The notes under the pieces: generated by a model
The model's database searches: none
What the model was told of the DNA's origin: nothing
The model's input: the letters and a program-made list of their open reading frames with translations, nothing else
Program-made: the position numbers and the translations under genes
From: Sepioteuthis lessoniana
Taxonomy: Eukaryota; Mollusca; Cephalopoda; Myopsida; Loliginidae
Length of the DNA: 64,000 nt
Direction: 5' to 3'
Assembly: GCA_963585895.1 (NCBI GenBank)
Contig: OY757911.1
Location: 58,102,129 to 58,166,128 of the forward strand
Shown: positions 10,586-21,996 of the stretch, piece after piece
Layout: each line of letters opens with the position of its first letter
Position numbering within the stretch: the stretch's first letter is position 1

Positions 10586-10878
10586 AGGTGCCCGAGTTGT
10601 AATGGTTATCGTCGTAGGAAACGGACACGGCGACACGAGTTCAAATCTTGAACGAGACTGATTGCATTTCACATTGCACTAGTACACTTGGGAAAGGTAT
10701 GAATCCAATTATTCTCCCTCCAGCTACGGGTAAAATAGTAGGGCAGACTTGGTTCTTCAGCCTTGGTGAGGCAACTAGTCTAGGAGAAGGAAAACTCTGA
10801 ATTCAAACCTATTAAACTCCGCTTAAAAAAGTTACCTAGTGTTATATCCTGCCCGATCAGAGGGGTTGGTAAATATGA
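10586..10878 (+). repeat. tRNA-headed SINE, family B
   Basis: A 293-bp element closely matching the one at 16163-16458. It has a tRNA-like head ('gtaatggttatcgtcgtagg' box A region, agttcaaatc box B), the shared body 'tgattgcatttcacattgca', and 'cttggtgaggcaactagtct'. The end is 'gaggggttggtaaat'. An 8-bp target-site duplication, ataatggg, lies at 10578-10585 and 10879-10886. Confidence 0.85.
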
Positions 10879-10939
10879 ATAATGGGTGCAAAACAAACCC
10901 AACGTTTTGCAAAAATAAATGTATTGCTTTATTTTCAAC

Positions 10940-11135
10940 ACATAGGGGTCGAATGAAAACTTTTAAGCAAAACAAGAAAATCTCATGGAATGTGACCAAA
11001 GGAGGTTTATTTTTCTACATATTTCCCGTTATGATCCACACATTTCTTCCATCAGTGTTTCAGTGTAAAAAAAAAAAGTATCAGCGCCATCTTATAATTT
11101 TTTCAGCTCATAAATTTTCAGCCAATGAACATTTT
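10940..11135 (-). mobile_element. Mariner 3'-end fragment or MITE, old
   Basis: On the minus strand the sequence reads WKKCVDHNGKYVEK followed by a stop, the usual C-terminal block of one mariner group (W-x-KC-x-D...DYVEK). Alignment with the related pieces at 14071-14285 and 31355-31555 covers about 190 bp, including a shared 'ttcagccaatga' segment near the far end. The terminal repeats are degraded. Confidence 0.65.
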
Positions 11136-11229
11136 AGCCTACTCTTGGAAAGAGACAGGTCAACTAGATACTCTTCACTGCTGATGCACAGTTTTAAGCG
11201 TTTTTTCCTGTTCTATGATTTGGTTTGAA

Positions 11230-11689
11230 GGCTCCTGTGTAATCATCATACAACATTTTCTTCTATCTTATGAAATCGTCGATCTTTCAGAATCTTTTTC
11301 CAACAATGGTAATTAAATGAACTCTGCAAGTTTTAAATGTAAAAGAAGTTGGCAGATGAGGTGAAATACTTGTCTCCTTCTTCAAAATAAATCCCGAATG
11401 TGATTGTCCTTCTTTGACGAGGAAAGATTTTTTTAAAGATTTTGGGTCGTCTTTTGTAGATATTTTTATCAATTTAAAACTAGTTCAATTTGTAAGACAA
11501 ATCAAACATAACTCACCGTAAGACATTTGTAACACTAAAAAACTCTCTGGTAGATGTTATTCCTAACTTGAAAAAGAATTTCTTATACACTTCCTACATT
11601 TAAATATTTTCTATATAAGCTTGCTAACTCTTAACCCTTACTAAAACCTTTAAAATGTAGTCATAGTTTAAATTTGGCTCAAGGCTAGA
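11230..11689. other. Nothing recognised
   Basis: No supported coding or repeat signal. Confidence 0.5.
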
Positions 11690-11968
11690 GCTATGGGACA
11701 CGAACTGAATAGGAACAGTTAAGGAGTGTAGCTTAACGCAACGGTTGTGGTCGTAGAAAATTAAATAGGCCTCTCGAGTTCGAAATCTTAACAAAGCTGT
11801 TTGCATTTTACTTTGCGCAAATGTACTTGAGAAAGGCATGAATCTGCCTGTTCTCCGCCGAACTATAGCTATATAGTTTGCTGAGTGGGGTCTTTTAGCC
11901 TTGGTTAGGCTCTCAATCTCGGAAAAGGTAAATTCAACCTCGTGCTGCATTCTTCTCATGGCAGAAAG
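11690..11968 (+). repeat. tRNA-headed SINE, family B, old copy
   Basis: Diverged version of the 10586 and 16163 elements. It keeps 'acgcaacggttgtggtcgta', 'gagttcgaaatc' (box B), 'tgtttgcattttac', 'gaaaggcatgaatctg', and 'cttggttaggct' in the same order. An antisense open frame over it is a shadow. Confidence 0.7.
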
Positions 11969-11969
11969 G

Positions 11970-13200
11970 GATGAGTAAATACATTATGTGTAAGCAATAA
12001 ATGATCTACAAGGCTTTCTTGTTAACATTACTTTACGACAACGGGCTCACAGGAACACTCGTGTAAATCTGCTTCGTGGTACTACTTTCCATGCACGAAA
12101 ACACCTCACTCTTATTGTTTAGTTATCATAACCTTCTTTGTCTTAGATGATTCCATTGATTTTTACCTCATACATTAAGTCACTTTTTATTATTAAACAT
12201 TTATACAAAACCTGTCCTGTGAAATTATATTAATAAAATTTACGCTAACATTTCATATCGAGTTAAAAGTAATTCACCCAGAAAAAATGTAACCTTAGTT
12301 CTCAAGATTAGCACCATTCAGATGCAATAAACTTCTCACAGGACCCCTTCAACTTTACAAAACATTCAGAAAGGTCCTCTTTCTGATTATTTAATCCTTA
12401 ATCACATCTATGGTATTTCAACATTGATTTTAGCTTTGGGAAAAATATAAGTTGCCGTAGTGCCCTGTCTGAATATGCCTGATTGATCATGATAGGGCGT
12501 GGCTTTAGATATGAAGAATCTATTTGCACAACCATTGTAAGGTCGCAAACACACATTGCGTAATCTCACCTAATGGTATTTTCATGTTGAGAGAATAACC
12601 TGACAGCAGAGTGTCTGTTTCTGTATGTGCCATGAGGTTTTGTCTGATTGGTTGCCAAGTTTTATTAAGGTCACACAATCCATTCAAAATGATAATATAC
12701 GCTTCCGACAGATTTCACAGAAAGATTTAAAGAACATGAATTATGCAATCTATTTCTTAAAAAGGGCAATGTCTTGCAAGGTTAGAAAGAAGAGATATCA
12801 TCATAGTGAAATTCTATTAACATTGTTATTAGATCTTCCAAATTTCTCAGCAGGAAGATTCTATGTCCGCTATCAAGGAAGCATCCGCTTATCAAGACCC
12901 AGGGATTGAACATTGTCCCTATACGAGATGAAGAGGTTGTTTATTACTTGGCTTCCTGTCACAGAGATAATATAAAATTACTACAAGGAGAGAAGACCTT
13001 CAACATATTACCAAAAATGTTTTAACGTATTTAAAGTCCAACCACATCATTTTCTGGTCAACCATGTGATAGTCATCTTTGCCTCTTCATTTCACTTGAT
13101 GAAAAATATTCTATTCGAAATCGAAAATCAAATTAGTCATTTTGATTAGAAAATATTTTCCTAAACTGTATTATAACTTAACATCGCTCAATCTATCAGT
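11970..13200. other. Unrecognised sequence with one modest open frame
   Basis: The frame at 12625-12909 (plus) contains LPSFIKVTQSIQNDN and later HHSEILLTLLLDLPNFSAG. No start context, splice pair or known motif supports it as a gene. No repeat family was recognised in the rest. Confidence 0.3.
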
Positions 13201-13228
13201 CTACATTAAATATTATGCGTTAATATAC

Positions 13229-13498
13229 CGTAGTAGTTAGCGACTGTAGTCGAGGATGACCAGACGATTCTCTTTTCAATAGCTACTACACCGAGGTGTA
13301 GGGGAGGGCGCTACTCCCTCACCTGGATTGCTCCTCTTTACCCTTGATATGTACCTTATATTGCTAAGTGTTAAGCAAGGAGATATCAATTACCATTTTA
13401 AAAGTTTTTGGTTTGACACGACCCGGGATTGAACCCAGGTCTCCCGGACCATTGGCGAACACTCTACCCACTAGGTCAATGAGCTGCATTAATATACA
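13229..13498 (-). repeat. tRNA-headed SINE, family E, with target-site duplication
   Basis: A complete 270-bp copy. The 9-bp direct repeat ttaatatac at 13220-13228 and 13499-13507 marks both ends. On the minus strand the head reads 'attgacctagtgggtagagt' (box A) and 'ggttcaatcccgggtc' (box B). The body and the 'agtcgctaactac' tail end follow. This copy defines the family length. Confidence 0.92.
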
Positions 13499-13507
13499 AA
13501 CCTACAA

Positions 13508-14050
13508 TAAATTGAAATTCTTGCATCTTAAATTTAATAGCTTAACTTTAAAGTTGATGCTTGTTTTGCAAATGGCAATTATATTGGCTTACAGGTTGAA
13601 TTAGGCTTTTTTAAGCTAAAATTCCCCGAATGCCTCCAAACGGGGGTTTTCGCTGCTATCCAGTGTCTTTTATTCTGGAGATACCTTTAAAACACTCTCT
13701 GAGAGTTCGCATACCAAGTTCCATCAATATTTTCTCATTAGTTAAAGAATTTGTATGTTGTATGAGTCGTTCCGAATTAATTTTTCTCAGCAAAGTTCCA
13801 GACCCCCAAAAGAAAATTCTCTCAGGCAAATAACAATGTTGCTTGTTTTCTGTAAGAATTACACTTTCTTGATTAGTTTTAAATTAAGTGTTCCAGGTAT
13901 CAGTCAGTCTCTCTACGAACAATTACCAGTAAAATTCCCCTTTTGGCGAAAATATGTTCATATACTAGTTTTCATGTACATCACTTCATTAACATTGGAG
14001 CCCATATGTAAATAACTCACATGAATATAGATGCACAAGCAATTGAAACG
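13508..14050. other. Nothing recognised
   Basis: Small open frames overlap here in two registers but have no motif support. Confidence 0.5.
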
Positions 14051-14070
14051 ATTATATATATATATATATA

Positions 14071-14285
14071 CGAGGGTCGACTAAAAAGTTCATAGGCTGA
14101 CCAAGATACTTTCATGGAATGGGAATAAATGAGTTTTATTTTTAAACATAATCTGCATTGCAATCAAAACACTTTTTTACCGGTGTTGTAGTACTTGAAT
14201 CCTGCCGGTCTAAACAGTTATTAACAACAGATATGACATCATCAAGTAAATTTTTCAGCCAATGAAATTTTCACCCATCTTATTG
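14071..14285 (-). mobile_element. Mariner-derived MITE
   Basis: It begins at a TA with 'cgagggtcgactaaaaagtt', a mariner-type terminal repeat. On the minus strand it encodes a decayed KKCFDCNADYV block, matching mariner transposase C-termini. The far end, with 'tttttcagccaatgaaattt', aligns with the opposite end of the 31355 copy, which is in reverse orientation. The copy is about 215 bp with its right terminal repeat degraded. Confidence 0.7.
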
Positions 14286-15095
14286 TGGTGTGGAAGGCTG
14301 TGAATAAATATGTTAATATTTCCATTTACTAATATATTTTATGGAGATCTTATATGTACGCATCGTCAAATAAAATGTTCGATTGATTGAAATCGTCTAG
14401 GGTTATTTTATGCTCAGGGATTAAGGAATCTTTTCATAACACGATCATTTTTACATTTTTTGTCAAATTGTTGCCTAGGAATTTTTTGGCATTCACTCAT
14501 AGCGAGTTTACCCAACACTTTTCACTAACAGATGCAGTTATTTACTGTCAGTGCATGCCAAGTCCCACCGACATGGCTATTAAATTATTTATATTTTGAG
14601 GAAAAATATGTTTTGACCTAAATCTTTGCGATATCCAAATCTAAGCTTCCCAACCTGATGAGAAGAGCAACCAGGTAAGTTTCAGTGGACAATAACGACA
14701 AAATTCCAAAGATTCAGTTAGAAAAGATTAAGAAAAAAATTATGCTTCATGTTTTGTATATATTTATATCGGCTTGACCGGAGGTATAAAACAGGAAACA
14801 TTATAGAAGTTCATCCGGAAATTAATAAAACTAAAGGATATCTACTGATAAGGGAAATAACGAAATCCATTTCAGAAAATTTTCATTCAAATGAAAAAAG
14901 GATTGGTCTGAATATCAGTTGAAACTCTATTTACACTTTCCTTGAAATGACCGGTGTATTTCCTTCCTCATAATGAGAACAAGAAAAAATAAAACAAAAA
15001 CAAGACTATGATTAATATTCGATGAAAAATCGGAGATAAAACTCATAATTCCAAAAAGATTAATGTGGACATAATACCTGCGAATGTACTTATCA
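14286..15095. other. Mostly unrecognised; possible old retroposon tail at 14372-14430
   Basis: 'gattgattgaaatcgtctag' plus 'ggttattttatgctcaggga' resembles the decayed tail region at 1740-1800 of the ancient composite retroposon. The rest gives no signal. Confidence 0.3.
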
Positions 15096-15096
15096 A

Positions 15097-15099
<3 letters not shown>

Positions 15100-15154
<55 letters not shown>
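15100..15154. repeat. (CT)n microsatellite
   Basis: About 27 CT units. Confidence 0.95.
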
Positions 15155-15160
<6 letters not shown>

Positions 15161-15742
15161 TTAATTAAAGTGCAAAAAGTAAATATGCAGTATTCCACCT
15201 GGGGCAGTAAGTGGCACAAGGTCAATTTTCTAAGTAGAGTATGGCTAGTTTAAATTCAGAATTGTCTTTCTCGTTGACTTGATACCGTGCCAAAGCGAAA
15301 TAATCCAGTCTGCGAACCTATCGCTGAAAGGGGAAAATAGATTCATACCTTTCAAAGACATTAGAGTGAAGGAAAACAAAGACAGTCTCGAAGAGGATTT
15401 GAATTTGGCTAGTCTAGTTTATTTCCCGTGAGAATCGTTTATGGGCAATATGTGAATAAAAGCAAACAAAACTGTATATATGCACGTATGACTGAACGTC
15501 TAAAATGGTGTACTGTTAGGCAAGAGCAAATATTATGATTATTAAATTCATAAAATACAACAGAGACACCAACAAAGGAGTATTATTTTCATTACCAAAT
15601 TGCGTTACACAGTACTACACGATACCCTAGGCTTTCTTGGTTTTACGTCACAGTGTAAGAGTACCATATTCAAGCAAATATAGTTTCTACCTGATCTTGA
15701 AAATTCTAGATGTTTTCTTTTTTTTTATCTCCTGATGAAATT
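15155..15742. other. Nothing recognised
   Basis: No coding or repeat signal supported. Confidence 0.5.
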
Positions 15743-16968
15743 CAGTTTAGTGTAAGTAAGGTTTAAATGTCAAAAACAGTTCGATTTCAAATAATTCAGT
15801 TTAGCATAAGAACGCAGTTTAAATGTAAGAACGGTTTAATGGTGAAAAACATTTCTGTTTCGAACTATTCAATTTAGTCAAGCAGTTCTAATTCAGCTAA
15901 TTCAGTTTAGTATAAGTACAGATTTTTTTACACGCAGTTAAATGTCAAAACAGTTTAGTGTAAATACAGTTTCAATGTCAAAAGCAGTCCTATTTCAAAT
16001 AATTCAGTTTAGTAGAAGCACGCAGTTTAAATGTAAGTACGGTTTAATTGTCTAAAACATTTCTATTTCAAGCTATTCTGTTTAATCAAACAATTAAGTT
16101 TAGCATAAATATGCCGTTAGTTCTATTTAACCCATAGATAAGGCCCTATCAGGCGCTACCACTTTTGGATGTGTTCGTGGTGTAAAGGTTATCGTCGTAG
16201 GAAATGGACACGGCGACACAAGTTCAAATCCTGGACGAGGCTGATTGCATTTCACATAGCACTAATACCCTTGGGAAATGTATGAATCCAATTATTCTCC
16301 CTCCAGCTATGGGTAAATAGTAGGGCAGACTAGGTTCTTCAGCCTTGGTGAGGCAACTAGTCTAGGAGAAGGAAAACTCTGAATTCAAACCTGTTAAACT
16401 CCGCTTAACAATTGACCTTGTGTCATATCCTGCCCAAGCGGAGGGGTTGGTAAATAGGATCAGGCGCTACCACTCCGGGACAGAGTGTACCTTGTAGCGA
16501 TGGCAATTAAAGAGTACTCCGCATTCCCCAAGGCTCCAGAATTGTTAAATGTCAAACAGTTTTATTTCAGATAATTCAGTTCATCATAAGTACACAGTTT
16601 AAACGTCAAACAGTTCTATTTCGAGCAATTCAGTTTAGCATTTGTACGCCGTTTAAATGTCACAACAGTTCTATCTTAAACTATTCAGTTTAGCATAAAT
16701 ACGCAGTTTAAATGCAAAAACCAGTGTAGTGAAAGAAGCACAGTTTAGTTCTATTTAACACATAGATTGGACCCATATCAGGTGCTACCACTCCGGGTCA
16801 GAGTGGACCTTTAAGCGATGGCAATAAAAGAGTACTCCACATTCCTCACCAACAGACTTTTTAGTGTCATATTTAGGACACTCATTGGGAGGGGTGTCTT
16901 ACCCCTCTGAAGAGGTACAGTCGGTGCATTCTACAGCCTCAGCCGACTGGGCAAGCAAATATCTAAAC
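15743..16968 (-). repeat. Composite retroposon with SINE inserted (C1)
   Basis: Read from the right on the minus strand: head at about 16968-16765, 55-bp monomer array at about 16760-16545, a second, truncated head at about 16530-16459 continuing at 16162-16129, then a second array down to 15743. The monomer phrases are 'aattcagtttagcataagta', 'cgcagtttaaatgt' and 'acagttctatttcaa'. The hairpin tail is missing. A family B SINE splits the second head, so the composite element is older than that SINE. Confidence 0.85.
16163..16458 (+). repeat. tRNA-headed SINE, family B, nested in composite retroposon
   Basis: A 296-bp copy with box A region 'gtgtaaaggttatcgtcgta' and box B agttcaaatcc. The 15-bp target-site duplication atcaggcgctaccac (16148-16162 and 16459-16473) is head sequence of the composite retroposon, so removing the SINE restores a normal head. 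The copy is close to the one at 10586. Confidence 0.93.
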
Positions 16969-17029
16969 TGGAACCAAAATATTTGATTTCAAATTATAAT
17001 AAAATCAAGAAAATCTCTATGTCCAAACT

Positions 17030-17720
17030 AAATAGCGCAAAAAAAAGTTAATTGAATATTCTTTTTGAGCAAAACCTTTTTTCTAATCTTTTTAGAAACC
17101 TTTTCCTAGATGGGAACAAACATTCCCTGGGATATTTTGGGACTCTTCATGTGCATAATTTTCAAGATGTCAGAGGAATATTTGTTTTCTTTATCTTTTA
17201 CACTTTTTCAATTCATTCAATAAATTGTTAATTGGAGTCAGGTTAGACTGTAAAGGGCTAAGTCAAACCTTGATTTTCTTATCGTGAAAATATGCCTCGA
17301 CTAATTTAAAAGTATGTTTTAGATTATCATCGACCATAAAAGCTCCAACCATACTTCAGTTTCAGATTTCAACCAAACACTTGCAAGTTGCCATCCAATA
17401 TTTCATAATCCTCTGTCACCATTATACGATTAACTTTTATGAAGCCTCCTTTTCCTTTTCACAGGACTGATAAGCCATAAAATACAACCTAATTAAATCA
17501 AATCAAACCAAGTCTTTACCTTTTGCAGATTAATTATGATACTCCCTCCTCCATGTTATGTTATTGAGATGGTGTTCTTATTCTAATGTAATTTTTCATT
17601 ATCCTTTTCTACAATTCTGCAAAGGTTTCTTTCGTTATGTAAACGTCTATTTTTTTCCAATTATGCCCTGGTTTAATTGCAAGACTTGAAATTTAAATAA
17701 TTTTTTCGAACAGTTAATTT
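17030..17720 (-). pseudogene. Tc1-type transposase fossil
   Basis: Minus-strand translation in shifting frames gives the order seen in Tc1 transposases. NRIMVTEDYEILDGNL is at about 17385-17432. Then comes a short catalytic-region remnant and an ALYSLTLTPINNLLNELKKC stretch corresponding to the SPDLNPIENLWNELKK block. A basic C-terminal ...GKGF-KD-KK end lies near 17080. A gly-rich segment matching the GGGSVMxWG region sits near 17540. Frameshifts and stops are numerous, and no paired terminal repeats were recognised. It is an old DNA-transposon relic. Confidence 0.65.
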
Positions 17721-18300
17721 TACGATAGTGAGTTTTTTAGAAATGACATCATATCAGCTGGCTGAGGTTGTTTGGCTAGTTGTTTATTCAATACGAATTT
17801 TTATTTATTTATTTAAAGGTAAATATCCATGTTTATAAAAATTGTGAGCGTGCGAGAGAAAGGTTAAGAGACGAATTTTGCTTCACAGGCATATGCTTTG
17901 TAGATGATTTTTCTAAGATGAATCTTATATTTTATAGTTATATCTGCTGGATTGCAGTAAGATTATTTGATTTAGTTTGGTGGTGTTTCATAGCATATCA
18001 ACATATTTGTATTATGCAATACCAAATCATATTTACACATATATACTTTGTAAGCGCATAGTCTGTTGGTAACTTCATTTTCAAACAATTTAGAGTTCAT
18101 TTATTTTCACCCAGTTAAATGGTTTCAAGAGTTGTTATTTAACACGAGGAAGTCTATTTATCAAATATCCCTAACAACTTGTACACAGCAGTATGGTTTC
18201 AAATAACTGATTATGATAACCCCAAGCAAAAATTAAGTGTGGTTAGGTTAGGGTAATTTTTAATGGCAAATCAATCCTTTATGGTAATTCAATGCAAGGC
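17721..18300. other. Nothing recognised
   Basis: The open frame at 17780-18061 is rich in hydrophobic AT-codon residues and has no motif. Confidence 0.5.
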
Positions 18301-18304
18301 CTAT

Positions 18305-18306
<2 letters not shown>

Positions 18307-18354
<48 letters not shown>
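18307..18354. repeat. (CA)n microsatellite
   Basis: About 23 CA units. Confidence 0.95.
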
Positions 18355-18356
<2 letters not shown>

Positions 18357-18835
18357 CAATGTATTACATTATTTTTAGATTAATAGTTTGTAGGCAACTT
18401 CATTTTAAAACAAGTTTGCACAGTTATATGGTTACAAGAATTGCTATCAAACACTAATAGTTCTATTTGGATACAGTTAAATGGTTTCAAATAGAGCATA
18501 AATCTTTAATCATTTTTTTCTTTTTTAGCAATAAAAGAAAAATAAATAAACATGTATATTTCTCAGTAAATTCCGATCGATTACAGATATATTTATACAT
18601 CAGTTACACCGAGGTTTGCAATTAAGTTTACAATTTCAATATCCATGCTTTTTACCACACAGGATCTATTTCGGGATTTCGTTGGCCCTTGGGCCATGCA
18701 TTGTCTTTCTTTGTATATTCTTGTTTGTTAGACTTCTTTGGTGATTTTATTCATGATGTTGAGAGGTCTCTATCGAGTTTAGCTGGGGTTAGTTTGGAAT
18801 AATTTTTTTGTTCACTTTGGCAATGATATGTTTTT

Positions 18836-18905
18836 TTATTGTTTTTTTTTGTGTTTGTTTTTGTTTTTGTTTTTGTTTTTTGTTTTTGTTTTTTTGTTTT
18901 TTGCT
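18836..18905. repeat. (TTTTTG)n low-complexity tract
   Basis: Irregular T-rich hexamer array with G every six or seven bases. Confidence 0.9.
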
Positions 18906-19079
18906 TTCTTTCATTCAGATTGATTGATGTGAGCTTCTAGATTTTGTTTGAAAGGTTCTGGCTTTGTGAGAGTTAACTTTTTTACTCTGTCTTTTATGGC
19001 TTATGGTGGACGAAGTAAAGATGCAAGCGGCATTTGTTTTGTAGGAGATTTTGTATTTTTTTGAGGAGTGGTTTGTGTT

Positions 19080-19420
19080 TGAGCGGTAGATTTTGATAGG
19101 TTTTTATTTCATTCTTTCATTGGATTCTTTGTTCTTTGCTGTAAGTTCTTTTAGTTTACGTTGTGCTTCTTTTCGATGGATTTCGGTTGAATGAAGATTT
19201 CTCAGCCACACCTTAAACGTTGGCCAATATTTGGCTCCAATTGGATCTTCAGTAAGGTGGAGTTTCTTGGTAGCTTTAGCATTTGATTCTGTTGCTATAA
19301 TCTTCGTCCATATTGTCTGAGTCCCTTTGACCACACTTTCCACACGTCGGACGTCCACTGCAGCTCTCCTTAGGATCGCTGGATTTATGAAATTTAAAGC
19401 ATCTATATTCTATCCTTTCG
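19080..19420 (-). other. Unidentified open frame, possible element remnant
   Basis: The 84-codon minus-strand frame includes VVKGTQTIWTKIIATESN, later YWPTFKVWLRNLHSTEIHRK and a lysine/glutamate-rich end. A C-x2-C pair (TCGKCGQ) appears in another frame upstream. The composition is protein-like, but I recognise no family. It might be a decayed ORF of a retroelement. There are no splice sites good enough to call an exon. Confidence 0.25.
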
Positions 19421-19494
19421 ACGTAATATCTTTTTTTAACTTCTTTGGGAATTACTAATTAATCGAATGTTGGCGAGGTTATGTTTTTAGGCGC

Positions 19495-19495
<1 letters not shown>

Positions 19496-19557
<62 letters not shown>
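19496..19557. repeat. (GT)n microsatellite
   Basis: About 30 GT units. Confidence 0.95.
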
Positions 19558-19558
<1 letters not shown>

Positions 19559-20302
19559 CTTCACTATCCTTTCTAATTATCCTTCTGTAGTCCACGACTT
19601 TTCTTTCGTAAGGCTGCAGTTATTTCTTATGTTGTAGTTTACCATATTCCTCTTCTTATATCTCATTTTGATGTGTTGTGTCCGTCGTTGTCAAGCCTTG
19701 CACTTTATATTCTGGAAAGATAGAATACGTTTCATGCAAATTTAGTCTGCATAAAAATGTATCGTAGTTATTAAGTAGTTAATCTTCCTGAAGAAAAATA
19801 AACAAATAGAATAAAACAAAATCAAAATGAAAACATTAACCAAAATTTCCAATAGGATACAATCGGTATTTCAAGTCAAGTTTCAAGCAAATCATATATC
19901 AACCGTAGCAAAGAAAACTCTTATTCAAAGAGTCCACATTATACGAATATTACATGAGGAAAATGAAGTTTGACAGTGACATATTATTGATTTCTACAGA
20001 CTTTTTAGATACTTTTTATGTTAAACTTATATTACCTGCAGATAACAAGAACTAATCGAGACAGACAGGGATTTGTAAGTTAATTTTGGTGGTGTTTATT
20101 ATTTTGTTTTTGCTTTTTTTCTTTTTTTTATTGTTGATGCTTATGAGGCTGTATTTTACATTGAGTTAGTAATACAGGGTACTGGTTTGCATCCTAAAGT
20201 ATTTGTTTTTGCAATTTTTTATATTAATGGGTATACTGTTCCAGATTTTTCTTCCACTTCTTGAAAAAGCTTCTATTTATTATGTATTCTTGAGTTTTTT
20301 TA
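19558..20302. other. Nothing recognised
   Basis: AT-rich DNA with poly-T tracts near 20100-20140. Confidence 0.5.
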
Positions 20303-20314
20303 ATAAATTCTAGA

Positions 20315-20558
20315 GGGTATAGACCCCGTGGTGTAATGGCTAAAGAGATTAAGTTCAACCTCAACGTAGCGAGATCGAATTTCAGTCGAGCTATTAGGTT
20401 AACTTCCGAACAAATACACTTCGGAAGGGTATGGACTCTTTTTCCCCCTCCCAGCATTGGGTTGAATTATATCACTGATGTTCTTCAAGAAGAATAGATT
20501 TGGCATTATCATAACCCATTAAGTTTGACAAGCCATTAAAAAGATACCAGACTAAAAC
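20315..20558 (+). repeat. Hairpin-tailed tRNA SINE (family A), complete
   Basis: A 244-bp element framed by a perfect 12-bp target-site duplication, ataaattctaga (20303-20314 and 20559-20570). The head has a tRNA-like box A ('ccgtggtgtaatggctaaag') and a weak box B ('gatcgaatttc'). The body contains 'aagggtatggactctttttc'. The 3' end is a hairpin-type tail ('ggcattatcataaccc' ... 'gtttgacaagcc') followed by an A-rich end. The same tail occurs on the composite retroposons. Confidence 0.9.
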
Positions 20559-20812
20559 ATAAATTCTAGAAAGTTCATTGTCTATTCCTTTGCCTAACAC
20601 GTATAACTGCTTTCGCTTTACAAGGCAATAGTTGAAATAGTTTTAATTTTATTTTTCCAAAGACTTAAACTTAAGCCCGTTACATCGGTATGCCGGTAGT
20701 ACTTGTATTTTCCCTAACATCGTAGCACTGGTTTCATAACGATGAAACGGCAGAGAGCAAATTCAGACTCCAGAGCCCAGAGCTTAAAAGGCTAAATTAA
20801 ATAACATAGAGT

Positions 20813-20816
<4 letters not shown>

Positions 20817-20880
<64 letters not shown>
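20817..20880. repeat. (TA)n microsatellite
   Basis: About 31 TA units. Confidence 0.95.
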
Positions 20881-20882
<2 letters not shown>

Positions 20883-21426
20883 TACATATATATATAAGAA
20901 GAGTATCTTGCCTTATCTATAGATTATTTATTTCTTGAAATTGCTTTGTTTGTTTTAGGTTTTATTTATTGTGCAGCAACTAAGAGTTATTTAAAGCACT
21001 GTTTGCAAAGAAAACACCCTCATGACGCGATTCACTTTTCCAAAAATTTTTGAAATGGCCAGCCGTACCGGATAACCTACACTCTAGACACTGCAAAACG
21101 AAGATTTCAGAGTATTTGGTTGTTAATATGAGGACCGTGCAGAAGATTCAAAAAGAGTTGAATGAGTCTAACTGTGATTACGAAATTACGGCAGCTCAGA
21201 AACTTCACCCTGATGGTTCTGATGAGAAAAGAACTTCTGATTTTATTGTTGGGATCCATGCTATGATTAACAACGATCCCAACTAGTCAATCAGTTTCAT
21301 AGCCAGAGACATGGAGATGTCTGAGTTTCTTATCAGGCAGGTAGTGCTTGAAGACATTCGATATTTCTATCCTAAAATAGAAAAAGGATCAATTTCTATC
21401 ACAGATCATGAAGGACAAGAATAAAA

Positions 21427-21996
21427 GCCCGGGAGTGGAGTGTCCTCGTGGTGTAATGGTTAAAGCGCAAGATTGGGGAATCGTAGTAAGCAAGATCGAA
21501 ATCGTGTCACACTATCACACCTTGAATGCCTCTCGGTCTTTTGGCTTGGTGGGTGCACGGTCATTGTCCAGCAAGTATAGCACTGGACCGAGAGGTCCAG
21601 TTTAAGCTACAATTCGTTCCTGGACCCATGTTTGGGTCCATGTCCCGGTAGGTTTAGCATACTCACATTGCACTGTGAGCCGACTACCAGCAAAGTCCAG
21701 CAGGGTTCAAGCATCAAGTCATGCCCGGCCTACCCTTCCCCTAATCCCCACGTTAAGCCGACCTTCGGGTCATTGACCTTGTGACAAGTTCTTTCTGGTG
21801 GGAGGCATAGACAGATACATCCAATCACACTATTACGTTCACTTGCGGATAAATACCCTTGGCTAAGGTATGGAACCCCTTTATCCTCCTAGCTATGTAT
21901 TTAATAGTACCACTACTGTTCTTCTAGAAGGATTACTTTGGCATTAAATAACCTACAAAGGTTGAATGCCATTAAATAAAGAAACCAAACGAAAAC
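21427..21996 (+). repeat. Hairpin-tailed tRNA SINE (family A), carrying an insert
   Basis: The tRNA-like head ('cctcgtggtgtaatggttaa', 'gatcgaaatc') lies at the left end. The body resumes at 21834 ('tacgttcacttgcggataaa') and ends in the conserved tail, where ggcat, aacc, ggtt and atgcc can pair (21942-21972). The SINE sits inside the transposase fossil, flanked by gaataaaa at 21419-21426 and 21997-22004. It is interrupted at 21516-21824 by another element. Joining the sides of that insert gives the same order as the uninterrupted SINE at 20315. Confidence 0.9.
21516..21824 (+). mobile_element. GC-rich 309-bp insertion, U2-like 5' start, family unknown
   Basis: The insertion is bounded by a 9-bp direct repeat, tcacactat (21507-21515 and 21825-21833). 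It is clearly more GC-rich than its surroundings. Near its left end 'cctctcggtcttttggct' resembles the 5' end of U2 snRNA (CTTCTCGGCCTTTTGGCTAAG). The rest ('gcactggaccgagaggtcca', 'gccgaccttcgggtcattga') is unrecognised. It may be an snRNA-headed SINE or another short retroposon. It has no coding capacity. Confidence 0.7.

Noticed and set aside
10839-11228. 129-codon plus-strand frame
   Set aside because: It spans a SINE end and the antisense of a mariner remnant; there is no independent coding signal.
12625-12909. 94-codon frame as a host gene
   Set aside because: No splice pair, start context or recognisable motif; left as an unrecognised open frame.
21431-21510. tRNA gene candidates at SINE heads
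   Set aside because: Box A and B regions are present, but acceptor and other stems do not pair, and each head continues into a repeated SINE body.
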